Below, one piece after another: positions 51,477-61,731 of a stretch of 64,000 nucleotides of DNA. The stretch comes from Flavobacteriaceae bacterium (GTDB lineage Bacteria; Bacteroidota; Bacteroidia; Flavobacteriales; Flavobacteriaceae), in the NCBI GenBank assembly GCA_947483075.1, contig CANKLE010000009.1:62001-126000 (forward strand), written 5' to 3'. The number at the start of each line of letters is the position of its first letter. Position 1 is the stretch's first letter. The notes under the pieces were generated by a model that was not told where the DNA came from, did not search any database, and was given only the letters and a program-made list of their open reading frames with translations. The translations under genes and the position numbers were made by a program.

Positions 51477-51758
51477 TTAGTCAACCAAGACGATTACTTT
51501 GTTGTCTTTCATTTCGATGGTTCCCGAACTGATCGCCAAGCTGTAATTTTGCTCGTTAATTTTGGCAAATTTGCCTTCGCTTTCTTTGTTGAAATGAAAC
51601 TGAGTCGCCGTGATTTTTACGGTTCCTTCTTTTAGCGTAGAAACGATGGGCGCGTGTTGGTTTAACAACTGGAAACTTCCATCAACGCCGGGCAAGGAAA
51701 CCGAAGTAACTTCGCCTTGGAACAATTTGGCTTCGGGTGATACTATTTCTAAAAACAT
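51477..51758 (-). CDS. atpC: F1 ATP synthase epsilon subunit, beta-sandwich domain only
   Basis: A 93-aa protein with the N-terminal beta-sandwich of F1 epsilon (MFLEIVSPEAKLFQGEVTSVSLPGVDGSFQLLNQHAPIVSTL). Usual epsilon subunits have about 135 residues. The C-terminal helical hairpin that can block rotation is missing, and the reading frame ends normally after IVLVD. It follows atpD on the same strand with an 88-bp gap filled by a heptamer array. The other ATP synthase genes are not here; in many Bacteroidota atpD-atpC is a separate locus. Confidence 0.93.
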   Translation of the reverse strand: MFLEIVSPEAKLFQGEVTSVSLPGVDGSFQLLNQHAPIVSTLKEGTVKITATQFHFNKESEGKFAKINEQNYSLAISSGTIEMKDNKVIVLVD

Positions 51759-51766
51759 GTTTCTTA

Positions 51767-51845
51767 GTTATGAGTTATAAGTTATGAGTTATGAGTTATA
51801 CGTTGAGTCGAAACTCATACTTAATAATTCAAAACTCAAAACTAT
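51767..51845 (-). repeat. inverted heptamer array between atpD and atpC
   Basis: On the plus strand six phased units of GTTATGA/GTTATAA type begin at 51767, 51774, 51781, 51788, 51795 and 51802. After a 2-bp centre come about five degenerate units of AAACTCA type (51811-51845) in the opposite sense. The array occupies nearly the whole 88-bp gap. The layout copies the nuoF-nuoG array with a different unit. Confidence 0.88.
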
Positions 51846-51846
51846 A

Positions 51847-53361
<1,515 letters not shown>

Positions 53362-53430
53362 TTATGTATTTATTTGATAGCTAATTAGGTTTAGATTTGA
53401 AAAAACAGAAACGGGTCTTTTTTTCGAGTG

Positions 53431-53460
53431 CAAAGATAAATTTTAAAACTTGAAAATCAA
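53431..53460 (-). promoter_or_regulatory. promoter of atpD-atpC
   Basis: On the minus strand TTG (53458-53460), a 19-bp spacer and TATCTTTG (53431-53438). It has the same -7 box and the same spacing as the nuo promoter. The leader to atpD is about 67 nt. Confidence 0.75.
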
Positions 53461-53540
53461 GACAATTTTTACAAAAAAATTAAAGCAAAAGCTGCTTCGA
53501 TTTATGAACCTCTTTTCAGTTAGAGCCTCGTGACGTGATC

Positions 53541-53572
53541 AAAAAAAAACCACCCCTTTTGAGGATGGTTTT
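53541..53572 (-). terminator. terminator of the receptor / SGNH hydrolase unit
   Basis: On the minus strand AAACCATCCT and GGGGTGGTTT pair over 10 positions (two G-U pairs) and are followed by a T run at 53541-53546. It begins 22 bp after the stop of the gene ending at 53594. Confidence 0.8.
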
Positions 53573-53593
53573 GTAAGAAATGCAATGATTATA

Positions 53594-55081
53594 TTAGTTG
53601 ATCACTGCTGGAAATTGTATTTGGTATTCGGCTAAATCTAATGGCTTAAATGTAGAACCGTATTTCGCATTGATTGCCTCCATAAATTTATTAGCAATTA
53701 AGGCATATCCTCTTGCTGAAGGATGAACGCCGTCTAGGGAAAAAGCACCTCCTACCACATAGGAAGCGGACAAGTGATAATTTCCAAAACGAATTCCTCC
53801 GTTAAACACTTGGCTCATTACCGCATTGGCGTCTACAAAAGCTAAGCCTTTCGCTTCAGCGATCGATTTAATTGATGCATTGTAGGCGTCAACGGCTACT
53901 TTTATTTCGGCAATTTCGTCTTTAGAAAGCACCCAGTTGTCGGCTAGTGGAACAGACACGCCATTTACTTGCTGTGGATTACCTCCTACATATGTTCCGA
54001 TAAAGTTTTGGGCAGTCAATACGAGTAAATCTGAAGCTTTTGCTTGTCTGTACGAAGGCAAGCCTAAAACAGCCAAATTGGTTAGGTAACTATCTACCAT
54101 CACAACTGAATTGTCTAATCCTTCATGAAATGTTATAGTTCTTTGCGCTTTTTCGGCGGCTGTAATCAATCCCGCGTTCAAAGCCATGGCCAATCCGCCA
54201 TTGTAGGCCGCATACCCTGAGTTTAATTGCCCTGCTGTAGCCGCATCTAGCGGAACAGGGTTGTAGGGAACCGTTGTAAAGTAAGGAATTGTAGTTACGT
54301 AAGGAATATTGGCCACCACCCCTTTGGCTCCGTTGGCGGTCATGGCGTCTACTAATCCGCTATATACATTAGCAAAAAGTGCAGGGTCGGTAATGTCATT
54401 TGATCCATAGGTTGCTGGATCTATGTTGCCTGTTTGGTTTACGCCTATTCCTCCAGAAGTAGCATAAGATAAAACATCATTGTTTCCAATCCACAAGGAG
54501 AAGAAGGTGGGGTTTTGTACTACCGCGTCGTCAATGATTCGCGATGAAGGCGAAGAGGCAAAACGTGCGTAATAGGGGTTGGATAGTCCTGCAGCTAGTC
54601 CAGCCAAGTTCCCGTATCCAGGCGCTACTAAATGAAAACTCTTTGCACCGGGAACACCCATGTTATTGAACGGGCCAGTTAAGTGATTGGTGACTTCTGT
54701 AACTGGCGTCCCTGGCAAATACCCAATATTTGGTTTTTTGTTGGGCAATAATCCAAGGATAGTTAGACGGGTTGGCTGAATGGTGCTTCCTAATGCCAAC
54801 AACCCTCCTAGATTATCATCTCCACAGAAAGGAATGTTGAAGGCTCCACCGCCTACTTGGGCAAATTGTTGAGACAATAAACTAGGGTATGATCCTTCTT
54901 GACCTCTCTTGAAAAGTGCGCCGTCACTGTACCCCGCGGTGAGCGAATTTCCTAATGAAACGTATTTTGAAAAATCGGCGCTTCCCGGAGAAACTGGGGC
55001 TTCTACTGGGGTAGCGTCCTCTTTTGAACATGCCGCAAAGGTTAACGAAACCAATAACAGCCATTTGAAATTTTTTATCAT
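53594..55081 (-). CDS. SGNH/GDSL-hydrolase lipoprotein paired with a TonB-dependent receptor
   Basis: A 495-aa lipoprotein (lipobox LTFAACSKED, cysteine near 19). SGNH blocks are visible: block I VSLGNSLTAGYSDG with the candidate nucleophile Ser, block III IGNND, and block V DGVHPSARGY with the Asp-His pair. This predicts an esterase, lipase or acetyl-hydrolase on the cell surface. It starts 30 bp after the end of the TonB receptor gene and is probably cotranscribed with it, in the position where a SusD-like protein would normally be. The natural substrate is unknown. Confidence 0.87.
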   Translation of the reverse strand: MIKNFKWLLLVSLTFAACSKEDATPVEAPVSPGSADFSKYVSLGNSLTAGYSDGALFKRGQEGSYPSLLSQQFAQVGGGAFNIPFCGDDNLGGLLALGSTIQPTRLTILGLLPNKKPNIGYLPGTPVTEVTNHLTGPFNNMGVPGAKSFHLVAPGYGNLAGLAAGLSNPYYARFASSPSSRIIDDAVVQNPTFFSLWIGNNDVLSYATSGGIGVNQTGNIDPATYGSNDITDPALFANVYSGLVDAMTANGAKGVVANIPYVTTIPYFTTVPYNPVPLDAATAGQLNSGYAAYNGGLAMALNAGLITAAEKAQRTITFHEGLDNSVVMVDSYLTNLAVLGLPSYRQAKASDLLVLTAQNFIGTYVGGNPQQVNGVSVPLADNWVLSKDEIAEIKVAVDAYNASIKSIAEAKGLAFVDANAVMSQVFNGGIRFGNYHLSASYVVGGAFSLDGVHPSARGYALIANKFMEAINAKYGSTFKPLDLAEYQIQFPAVIN

Positions 55082-55111
55082 GATGCTATATTTTTATTAC
55101 GAATGAGTGAA

Positions 55112-57970
55112 TTAAGGATTAATGGTCCAGGAAGCATACCAAAGTTGACCAATGGCTCCTGCTCCAACTACTTGAATGTAATCTTTGCCCATTAGGTTGT
55201 TGGCGCCCAATTTAAATACCGATTTCATAGAAGGAATTGCATAATTAATTTGCGCATCAACTACTGTGTTTTCTGGAACATCTCCGTCAACAAATGACGA
55301 TTGCCAAGTGTAGGCTGTGTTCCAACGTACGTTGGTGTTGAATCCGAAGTTTTTAAACAATCTTGGGTTCCCAATAGAGGCTTTTACGCGGTGTTTAGGC
55401 GTGTTGAATGAGGTTTCAAATCCAGCTTCGTTTGCGTCATCATAGGTAAAATCAGCATAGTTGTAATTGGCACTCAATTCGTAATTACCAAATACTTTTT
55501 TCCCTAAGCCCACTCCCACACCGTAGGATGCTAACGAAGCTTTAGAGTTGGTGTATACTTGGTACACACGACGGTCGCCATTACTCAATGCACTTAATGG
55601 GCCTAGTGTTGTTGCATCGCCTAAATTAATTGGCACATTTACATTACCATAGTAAGGGGTAATCACATTTGCATTACTCAACATGTCAGAATACATGTTA
55701 TAGTACCCATTAATATCTATAGACACATCTTCGATTGATGAACGGTAGCCCAATTCAAAAGCATGAACTTGTTCGGGTTTTACCAATCCTGGTGTAGCCA
55801 CTTGCAATAAATTAGCCGCTGCTTGCAGTTCGGCAGGCGTTGTTTTGGGCGCTGCAGCAAAGGCAGCTACAGAAGTGCTGGTGTAGGAATTGTAGTAGGC
55901 ATCTTGCCCGCTTAGTGACACAGAACCAAGTCCTGTCAACGTTTGTCCGGCTGCACTCAAGGTTCTGGTTTCTACATAGCGATCTAAATTCTCTGGCGCA
56001 GAACCAATTAAGGCAAAAGGCCCTAAATCTAATCCGATATATTGATCTTGGGTTGTTGGGTTTCTAAACCCTGTTTGGACAGAGAAACGTAGATTGTGGT
56101 TTTTATTGGCTCCGGCTGAATAAACAATTGCCAAACGAGGGGAGAAACTGCCTTCAAAATTTTTGGATTTGTCGTAACGAATAGATTCAGTAATTTTTAA
56201 TCGACTATCCTTAAATTTAGTTTGCGATTGGACATATAATCCGTATTCCGTATACGTTAATGGCGCATCATAATCGGTAAAAATAGACCCTTCTGAATCC
56301 ATCACATATTGACGGTAGGAACCTCCTACTTGTACATCGGCTACCTTAACTATATCTTTAAGATTGTAGTTTACATCGCTGTGGTAAATTTTAGAATGAT
56401 CGGTAAATTTTGCCCCTTTGGTAAAATCAGGATCTTTAATGATTGTATTTAGGGCGTTAGTATAAGCTGTTGATCCGGGTAAAAAATGAGCCAAGGTAGG
56501 TGCCGAAAGATTATTTGGGTCTACATAAGGCGCAAGATTTAAGATGGGAGATACGTTGGTGTCAGCAAATGTTCTGGCATAATTTGCGGCTGCATTTGCA
56601 GTGAGTCCCAACACAGCGCTAGACAATTGATAGGCTGTTGCGTAATCGGTAAACCAGTTGGTGTCTGCTTTTGCCGCTCTGTTTACGTTCCAAGCAGCAA
56701 AACGCATATCATAGGAATCTCCGGCATCTTCGTCGGTCATATAGGCTCTGGCAAAGAAATTTTTTCCCTTGATTTCGATGCGGTTTTGGTTCATGTAGAA
56801 GTTTTTTAACGCATAGCGGTTGGCCCCTTGGTAAATGGTGTTACCCGTTCCGAATTTGCTTTGTAAAATAATTTCGAAATCATTGTCAAAGGGTTTGAAA
56901 TGCAAAGAAAAATCGGCTTTCACGTTTTTGATGTTGTTGTCGTTTAAGTCTTTTTCCATATACCCGGTACGGCTCACTTGACCCACATTTGGAATAAAGG
57001 TACTCACCTCATCACCATACGAATTCAATCCGTCGTAGTTTTGATTCACATCGTGACCAATGTTGTTTGGGTCTGTATAAAGTCCTCCGCCTACAACATT
57101 GCGTTTGTCATTGGCAATCCACTCTGTTGCTTTCATGAACGTGAAATTGGCTTTGGCCGCAAAATATTTATTGAATACATGCGCCGCACGAATTCCGGCA
57201 TCAAAATAATCATTCACGCCCGCCGTTTCTTGTGAGGTTTGTCCGTATTTAAAATAGGTGCTTAAACCTTGACTAGTAAATGGGCTTTTGCTGTTCATGA
57301 ATAAAATTCCATTGAATGCGTTGGCGCCATACAATGCTGATGAGGCTCCTGGCAATAATTCCACACTAGCTATATCTAATTCTGAAATTCCAATTAAATT
57401 CCCCAATACAAAGTTTAAGGCTGGCGAAGAATTGTCCATTCCGTCTACCAATTGCATAAAACGGGTGTTGGAAACCGTAGCAAATCCACGGGTATTGATT
57501 GATTTAAACGAGAAACTACTGGTGTTAAAATGAACTTCTTTTAGGTTTTCTAAGCCATCATAGTAGGTGGCTGAAGTCGTGTTTTTGATTTGCGCCAGCC
57601 CCATTCGTTCAATGGTTACCGGAGACTCTAACACGCGCTCTGGTGTTCTTGAGGCCGAAACTACAATTTCGTTTAATTGTGTTTCCTCGTCTTTCATGCT
57701 CACATTAATGGGCTGTGAAGCAGCGGTTACTTTCACATTTTGGGAAGCATACCCAACGCTAGTGATTTCTAAAGTACAGGGTAAATTAACGGCTTTCAAG
57801 GTAAATTTACCGTCTACATCTGTACTCGCACTGTTTGAAGCTCCCGCAATTTTTACGTTAGCTCCAGGAATTGGCTGTTTTTTAGCGTCAGAAACTACGC
57901 CCGTTATCGCTGATTGCGCAAACGTAAGACTGCAAAAAAACAACGTCAAAATAACTAAATAGCTCTTCAT
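55112..57970 (-). CDS. TonB-dependent outer-membrane receptor with carboxypeptidase-regulatory-like domain
   Basis: Start at the ATG at 57970 (MKSYLVILTLF) gives 952 residues. After a signal peptide comes a CarboxypepD_reg-like domain (ITGVVSDAKKQPIPGANVKIAGASN), then the plug (LNEIVVSASRTPERVLESP ... SINTRGFATVSNTRFMQLVDGMD), and a 22-strand barrel ending in an aromatic-terminated strand (LWYASWTINP). It uses TonB energy to import a ligand too large for porins. No susD gene is near; the partner is the SGNH hydrolase lipoprotein downstream. The ligand is unknown. Lipid-like or ester-bearing molecules are an inference from the partner. Confidence 0.93.
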   Translation of the reverse strand: MKSYLVILTLFFCSLTFAQSAITGVVSDAKKQPIPGANVKIAGASNSASTDVDGKFTLKAVNLPCTLEITSVGYASQNVKVTAASQPINVSMKDEETQLNEIVVSASRTPERVLESPVTIERMGLAQIKNTTSATYYDGLENLKEVHFNTSSFSFKSINTRGFATVSNTRFMQLVDGMDNSSPALNFVLGNLIGISELDIASVELLPGASSALYGANAFNGILFMNSKSPFTSQGLSTYFKYGQTSQETAGVNDYFDAGIRAAHVFNKYFAAKANFTFMKATEWIANDKRNVVGGGLYTDPNNIGHDVNQNYDGLNSYGDEVSTFIPNVGQVSRTGYMEKDLNDNNIKNVKADFSLHFKPFDNDFEIILQSKFGTGNTIYQGANRYALKNFYMNQNRIEIKGKNFFARAYMTDEDAGDSYDMRFAAWNVNRAAKADTNWFTDYATAYQLSSAVLGLTANAAANYARTFADTNVSPILNLAPYVDPNNLSAPTLAHFLPGSTAYTNALNTIIKDPDFTKGAKFTDHSKIYHSDVNYNLKDIVKVADVQVGGSYRQYVMDSEGSIFTDYDAPLTYTEYGLYVQSQTKFKDSRLKITESIRYDKSKNFEGSFSPRLAIVYSAGANKNHNLRFSVQTGFRNPTTQDQYIGLDLGPFALIGSAPENLDRYVETRTLSAAGQTLTGLGSVSLSGQDAYYNSYTSTSVAAFAAAPKTTPAELQAAANLLQVATPGLVKPEQVHAFELGYRSSIEDVSIDINGYYNMYSDMLSNANVITPYYGNVNVPINLGDATTLGPLSALSNGDRRVYQVYTNSKASLASYGVGVGLGKKVFGNYELSANYNYADFTYDDANEAGFETSFNTPKHRVKASIGNPRLFKNFGFNTNVRWNTAYTWQSSFVDGDVPENTVVDAQINYAIPSMKSVFKLGANNLMGKDYIQVVGAGAIGQLWYASWTINP

Positions 57971-58113
57971 TGGTTTTAAATTTTGTTGGTTTAGTAAGCC
58001 AAAATACAACTATTTTTAGTATTACTAAAAAAAGGCAGCGAATTTTTACTGATACTTATTTTAAGGTTATGTGTGTTTATTTAATCACAGCTTGTAGAAA
58101 GGGATGTCTATAA

Positions 58114-58144
58114 ACAAAAAAAGCGGGTTGTTTCCAACTCGCTT
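58114..58144 (-). terminator. terminator of the glmS operon
   Basis: AAGCGGGTTG and CAACTCGCTT form a 10-bp stem with a TTTC loop. A run of A on the plus strand gives the U tract on the minus strand. It starts 23 bp after glmS. Confidence 0.87.
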
Positions 58145-58166
58145 TGTAAGGGATTAGCTAAAAAAT

Positions 58167-60014
58167 CTATTCTACGGTAACCGATTTGGCTAAGTTTCTG
58201 GGCTGATCTACGTTGCATCCTCGCAATACGGCAATGTGGTAGGACAATAATTGCAAAGGAATAGTCGTCAATAAGGGCGATAAGGCATCGGATGTTTCTG
58301 GAATTTCAATTACATAATCGGCCAAATCGCGCACTTGTACATCGCCTTTGGTTACTACGGCAATGATTTTCCCGCTTCTCGATTTGATTTCTTGAATATT
58401 GCTCACTACTTTGTCGTAATGGCCTTGTTTGGGAGCAATTACAATAACGGGCATTTGCTCGTCGATCAAGGCAATTGGGCCGTGTTTCATTTCGGCGGCT
58501 GGATAGCCTTCGGCATGTATGTAGGAAATCTCTTTTAGTTTTAATGCGCCTTCTAGGGCAACTGGAAAATTATAGCCCCGACCTAAATACAAACAATTGG
58601 TCGAGTCTTTAAATCGCTCGGCAATCACTTTGGCTACCTCATTGGTTTCTAAGGCTTCGGCCACTTTTTCAGGAATTAGTTCTAATTCTTGCAAATAGCG
58701 GTGGTAATCGGAATTGTTCATGGTTCCTTTGGCTTTAGCCAAACGCAAGGCCAACATCGTCAATACAGTGATTTGAGTAGTAAACGCTTTGGTTGAGGCA
58801 ACCCCAATTTCGGGTCCTGCATGGGTATAAGCGCCGGCGTGGGTCTCTCTAGATATAGAAGATCCAACCACATTACATACGCCAAATACAAAGGCTCCGT
58901 TTTCTTTGGCTAATTTGATTGCGGCCAATGAATCGGCGGTTTCTCCGGATTGTGAAATGGCAATCACCACATCTTTTTTATTGATAATGGGGTTTCTGTA
59001 GCGGAATTCGGAAGCGTATTCAACCTCAACAGGAATGCGCGCAAATTCTTCGATCACGTATTCGGCTACTAAGCCCGCGTGCCAAGAAGTTCCGCACGCC
59101 ACAATGATGATGCGTTCGGCGTTGAGGAATTTCTCTAAATTGTCTTCTACCCCAGCCATTTGAATAATGCCTTGATTGGCCAACAATCGACCGCGGTAGG
59201 TGTCTTTGATTACGTTGGGCTGCTCATAAATCTCTTTCATCATGAAGTGATCGTAGCCGCCTTTTTCTATTTGTTCCAAATTCATTTGCAGCTCCTGTAC
59301 ATAAGGATCTACCAAGGAATCGTCTTTTATTTTTCTAATCTTCAAGGGCTTATGCAAACGCACAATCGCCATTTCTTCGTCTTCTAAGTAAATTGCATTC
59401 GACGTATATTCAATAAAGGGAGACGCATCAGAGGCTATAAAAAACTCGTCTTTACCTACTCCAATTGCCAAGGGACTTCCCAAACGAGCAACGATAATTT
59501 CATCTGGTTTTTTTACGTCAAACACACAGATCGCATAAGCGCCAACCACTTGATTTAAGGCCACTTGAACGGCTTTTCCTAGTTTTAAATTGTGTGTTTT
59601 TTGAACGTCTTCTATCAAATTGATCAATACTTCGGTATCGGTGTCTGAATGAAACACATAGCCGCGTTTGATTAATTCCTTTTTTAATGGCTCATAATTT
59701 TCGATGATCCCATTGTGAATAATGGCCAACTCTCCAGAATTGGATAAATGCGGATGCGAATTGACGTCATTTGGAACGCCATGCGTAGCCCAGCGGGTGT
59801 GGCCCATGCCTATGGTTCCGTTTGTAGTAATTTCGACAGCTGATTTGGCTTCTAAATCGGATACTTTTCCTTTGGTTTTAGAAAGCTTCATCTGTTGGCC
59901 ATCAAACAGCATAATTCCGGCGCTATCGTACCCTCGGTATTCTAATCGCTTAAGCCCTTTAATGATAATGGGGTAAGCTTCTCTATTTCCGATATATCCA
60001 ACAATTCCACACAT
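58167..60014 (-). CDS. glmS: glutamine-fructose-6-phosphate aminotransferase
   Basis: A 615-aa enzyme that makes glucosamine 6-phosphate for peptidoglycan and lipopolysaccharide. The N-terminal glutaminase has Cys2 as nucleophile (MCGIVGYIG) and GHTRWATHG. The two SIS isomerase domains show SQSGETADS and GVASTKAFTTQ, and the end PRNLAKSVTVE is the standard C-terminus. It is the last gene of a three-gene set, 9 bp after the DUF4270 gene. No glmS ribozyme is expected or seen. Confidence 0.97.
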   Translation of the reverse strand: MCGIVGYIGNREAYPIIIKGLKRLEYRGYDSAGIMLFDGQQMKLSKTKGKVSDLEAKSAVEITTNGTIGMGHTRWATHGVPNDVNSHPHLSNSGELAIIHNGIIENYEPLKKELIKRGYVFHSDTDTEVLINLIEDVQKTHNLKLGKAVQVALNQVVGAYAICVFDVKKPDEIIVARLGSPLAIGVGKDEFFIASDASPFIEYTSNAIYLEDEEMAIVRLHKPLKIRKIKDDSLVDPYVQELQMNLEQIEKGGYDHFMMKEIYEQPNVIKDTYRGRLLANQGIIQMAGVEDNLEKFLNAERIIIVACGTSWHAGLVAEYVIEEFARIPVEVEYASEFRYRNPIINKKDVVIAISQSGETADSLAAIKLAKENGAFVFGVCNVVGSSISRETHAGAYTHAGPEIGVASTKAFTTQITVLTMLALRLAKAKGTMNNSDYHRYLQELELIPEKVAEALETNEVAKVIAERFKDSTNCLYLGRGYNFPVALEGALKLKEISYIHAEGYPAAEMKHGPIALIDEQMPVIVIAPKQGHYDKVVSNIQEIKSRSGKIIAVVTKGDVQVRDLADYVIEIPETSDALSPLLTTIPLQLLSYHIAVLRGCNVDQPRNLAKSVTVE

Positions 60015-60023
60015 ATCTATATA

Positions 60024-61715
60024 TTATTTGGGTTCTGTATAATAGATGGTTAGTTTTAATTTTTTGTCTTCGTTTGGATCGCCAGCAGGAATTGCTGAGC
60101 CATACAAAACGGTTCCCAGTAAATTAGCCACACTCATACTCGGGGCTTCAGCAACTGTTTGTGCTCCCGTAATGAAAGAATTTTTCAAACGTTTATTGGT
60201 CACAACTCCAATATTTTCGGTAACTACAATACCCAGTTTCACATTGGTGGAATCGGTGTATTTGATCAGGTTTCGCAAGTGATTGGTAATTCTGATTTTG
60301 TATTTCGTTCCACGACCATCAGAATCTTTGGTGATGATTCCGCCGTGTACGTTTTTGGCATACTTTGGTTTTAACGAATTCGTATACTGGTCGGTGTAAT
60401 AATCTACCAGCGGACGTTTATTTTTCAGGTCGTAAAGGTAAATCCGATTGGGCTCATAGGCTACCGGGCTACCGGTGCTCATCGTAGTATTGTCTATAGA
60501 AAACGTAAGCGACGCATCATTTATCACCAATTCATGGCGGCGGTATTTTTCGCGGAGTTCGTCTAATTCATCAGGGATGTTATTAGGACTGTTTAATTTT
60601 ACCCCGTTGTTGTAACGAATTTGGTCCAAGGGATTGAATAAATTAATAACTGCCATCGATCCTTCGGCACCGCCTTTAAGAAAAAGTTTGCTGTCACCCG
60701 TAGTCGCATTACCCGTCAATGCGGCGGTATAATTGGCCGAATTGGTTTGTTCTAATAGACTTACCGAGTTTCCGGCTAGATTGAGCACGATTGATTTTTG
60801 CACTTTATCTGGCAAGGGCGTGGCGGGGTCATTGTCTGGGGCTGAGGCATATTGCTTGTAGCTGATGGTGATGGCTCCGGCTTTGAAGTTCAACAAGGCT
60901 AAATTTCCTGCGGAAGTACCGGCATTGTCAACTTTGAAGTAAAGTCCTCTAAAATATTCTTTGAAGATATTGTTGTTGAGCAATTTTCCGGTTGGCGCTT
61001 CAAAAATCTTGTTTTTAAAGAAGGTCTTGTTCAGTTTTAAGTGCATAGCAGGCACTTTGCGCACAATCGATTTAACGCCATCTGTCGAGGTAGTCAATTC
61101 GTTGTACTCTGAGTTGCTGAACAAAAAAGCGGTGTTTTGATTGTCGGATACGTCATCATTGAGCAAGATTGACCCTTTTACAGCGTCAAAATCAGCATTT
61201 TGATTGGTGTAATAGCCTTGCACCGATTGGGTAGTACTCGTTGGGTCTAAATCTCGAATATAGAATCCCGATTCGTAAATTTTTAAATCAAGTGTTGCGG
61301 CTTCGGGGCCATAAATAGAATCCAATTCGTAGGTGCCCACTCCGGCATCATCGGTAGCGGTTTTGGTACTAAAATAGGGGATTGTTAGATAAACACTGTC
61401 TATTTCCGGACTTAAAGCGGCGTCAAAAATAGGGTTTAGCACCGCCAATTGCAGCTGAGTAGCAAAATTGGCTTTGGTTAATCCAAAAACAGGATTGTTG
61501 TAGATTCCCAAGGCATTTACCGGTAAGTTTTTGGAGTCCATAGCGCCTAAACTTTGGGTATAGGCAATGGCGTCATAGGATTTTGGTGTGCCAAATTCAA
61601 AACTGGTGTCGCCCACAATATCTGCCCCTACTTCGTTGAACGTATTGTCACAAGAAGCCAAGAGTAAACCAAAAAAAAGAATTGAAAAGCAGTGTGCTAA
61701 AAATCGTGTATTCAT
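60024..61715 (-). CDS. DUF4270 lipoprotein
   Basis: A 563-aa lipoprotein with the lipobox LLASCDN (cysteine near 22) followed by NTFNEVGADIVGDTSFEFG, the typical start of DUF4270 proteins of Bacteroidota. The body is rich in beta segments and has no enzymatic motif I know. It lies between glmS (9 bp) and the glycogen-synthase-like gene (16 bp), a compact operon. Its function is unknown; a surface or periplasmic beta-sandwich protein is likely. Confidence 0.83.
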   Translation of the reverse strand: MNTRFLAHCFSILFFGLLLASCDNTFNEVGADIVGDTSFEFGTPKSYDAIAYTQSLGAMDSKNLPVNALGIYNNPVFGLTKANFATQLQLAVLNPIFDAALSPEIDSVYLTIPYFSTKTATDDAGVGTYELDSIYGPEAATLDLKIYESGFYIRDLDPTSTTQSVQGYYTNQNADFDAVKGSILLNDDVSDNQNTAFLFSNSEYNELTTSTDGVKSIVRKVPAMHLKLNKTFFKNKIFEAPTGKLLNNNIFKEYFRGLYFKVDNAGTSAGNLALLNFKAGAITISYKQYASAPDNDPATPLPDKVQKSIVLNLAGNSVSLLEQTNSANYTAALTGNATTGDSKLFLKGGAEGSMAVINLFNPLDQIRYNNGVKLNSPNNIPDELDELREKYRRHELVINDASLTFSIDNTTMSTGSPVAYEPNRIYLYDLKNKRPLVDYYTDQYTNSLKPKYAKNVHGGIITKDSDGRGTKYKIRITNHLRNLIKYTDSTNVKLGIVVTENIGVVTNKRLKNSFITGAQTVAEAPSMSVANLLGTVLYGSAIPAGDPNEDKKLKLTIYYTEPK

Positions 61716-61731
61716 GTGTGTTTAAAAAGAG

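Noticed and set aside
58015..60100. glmS ribozyme or riboswitch at glmS
   Set aside because: glmS is the last gene of a compact operon with only a 9-bp gap upstream, leaving no room for the ribozyme.
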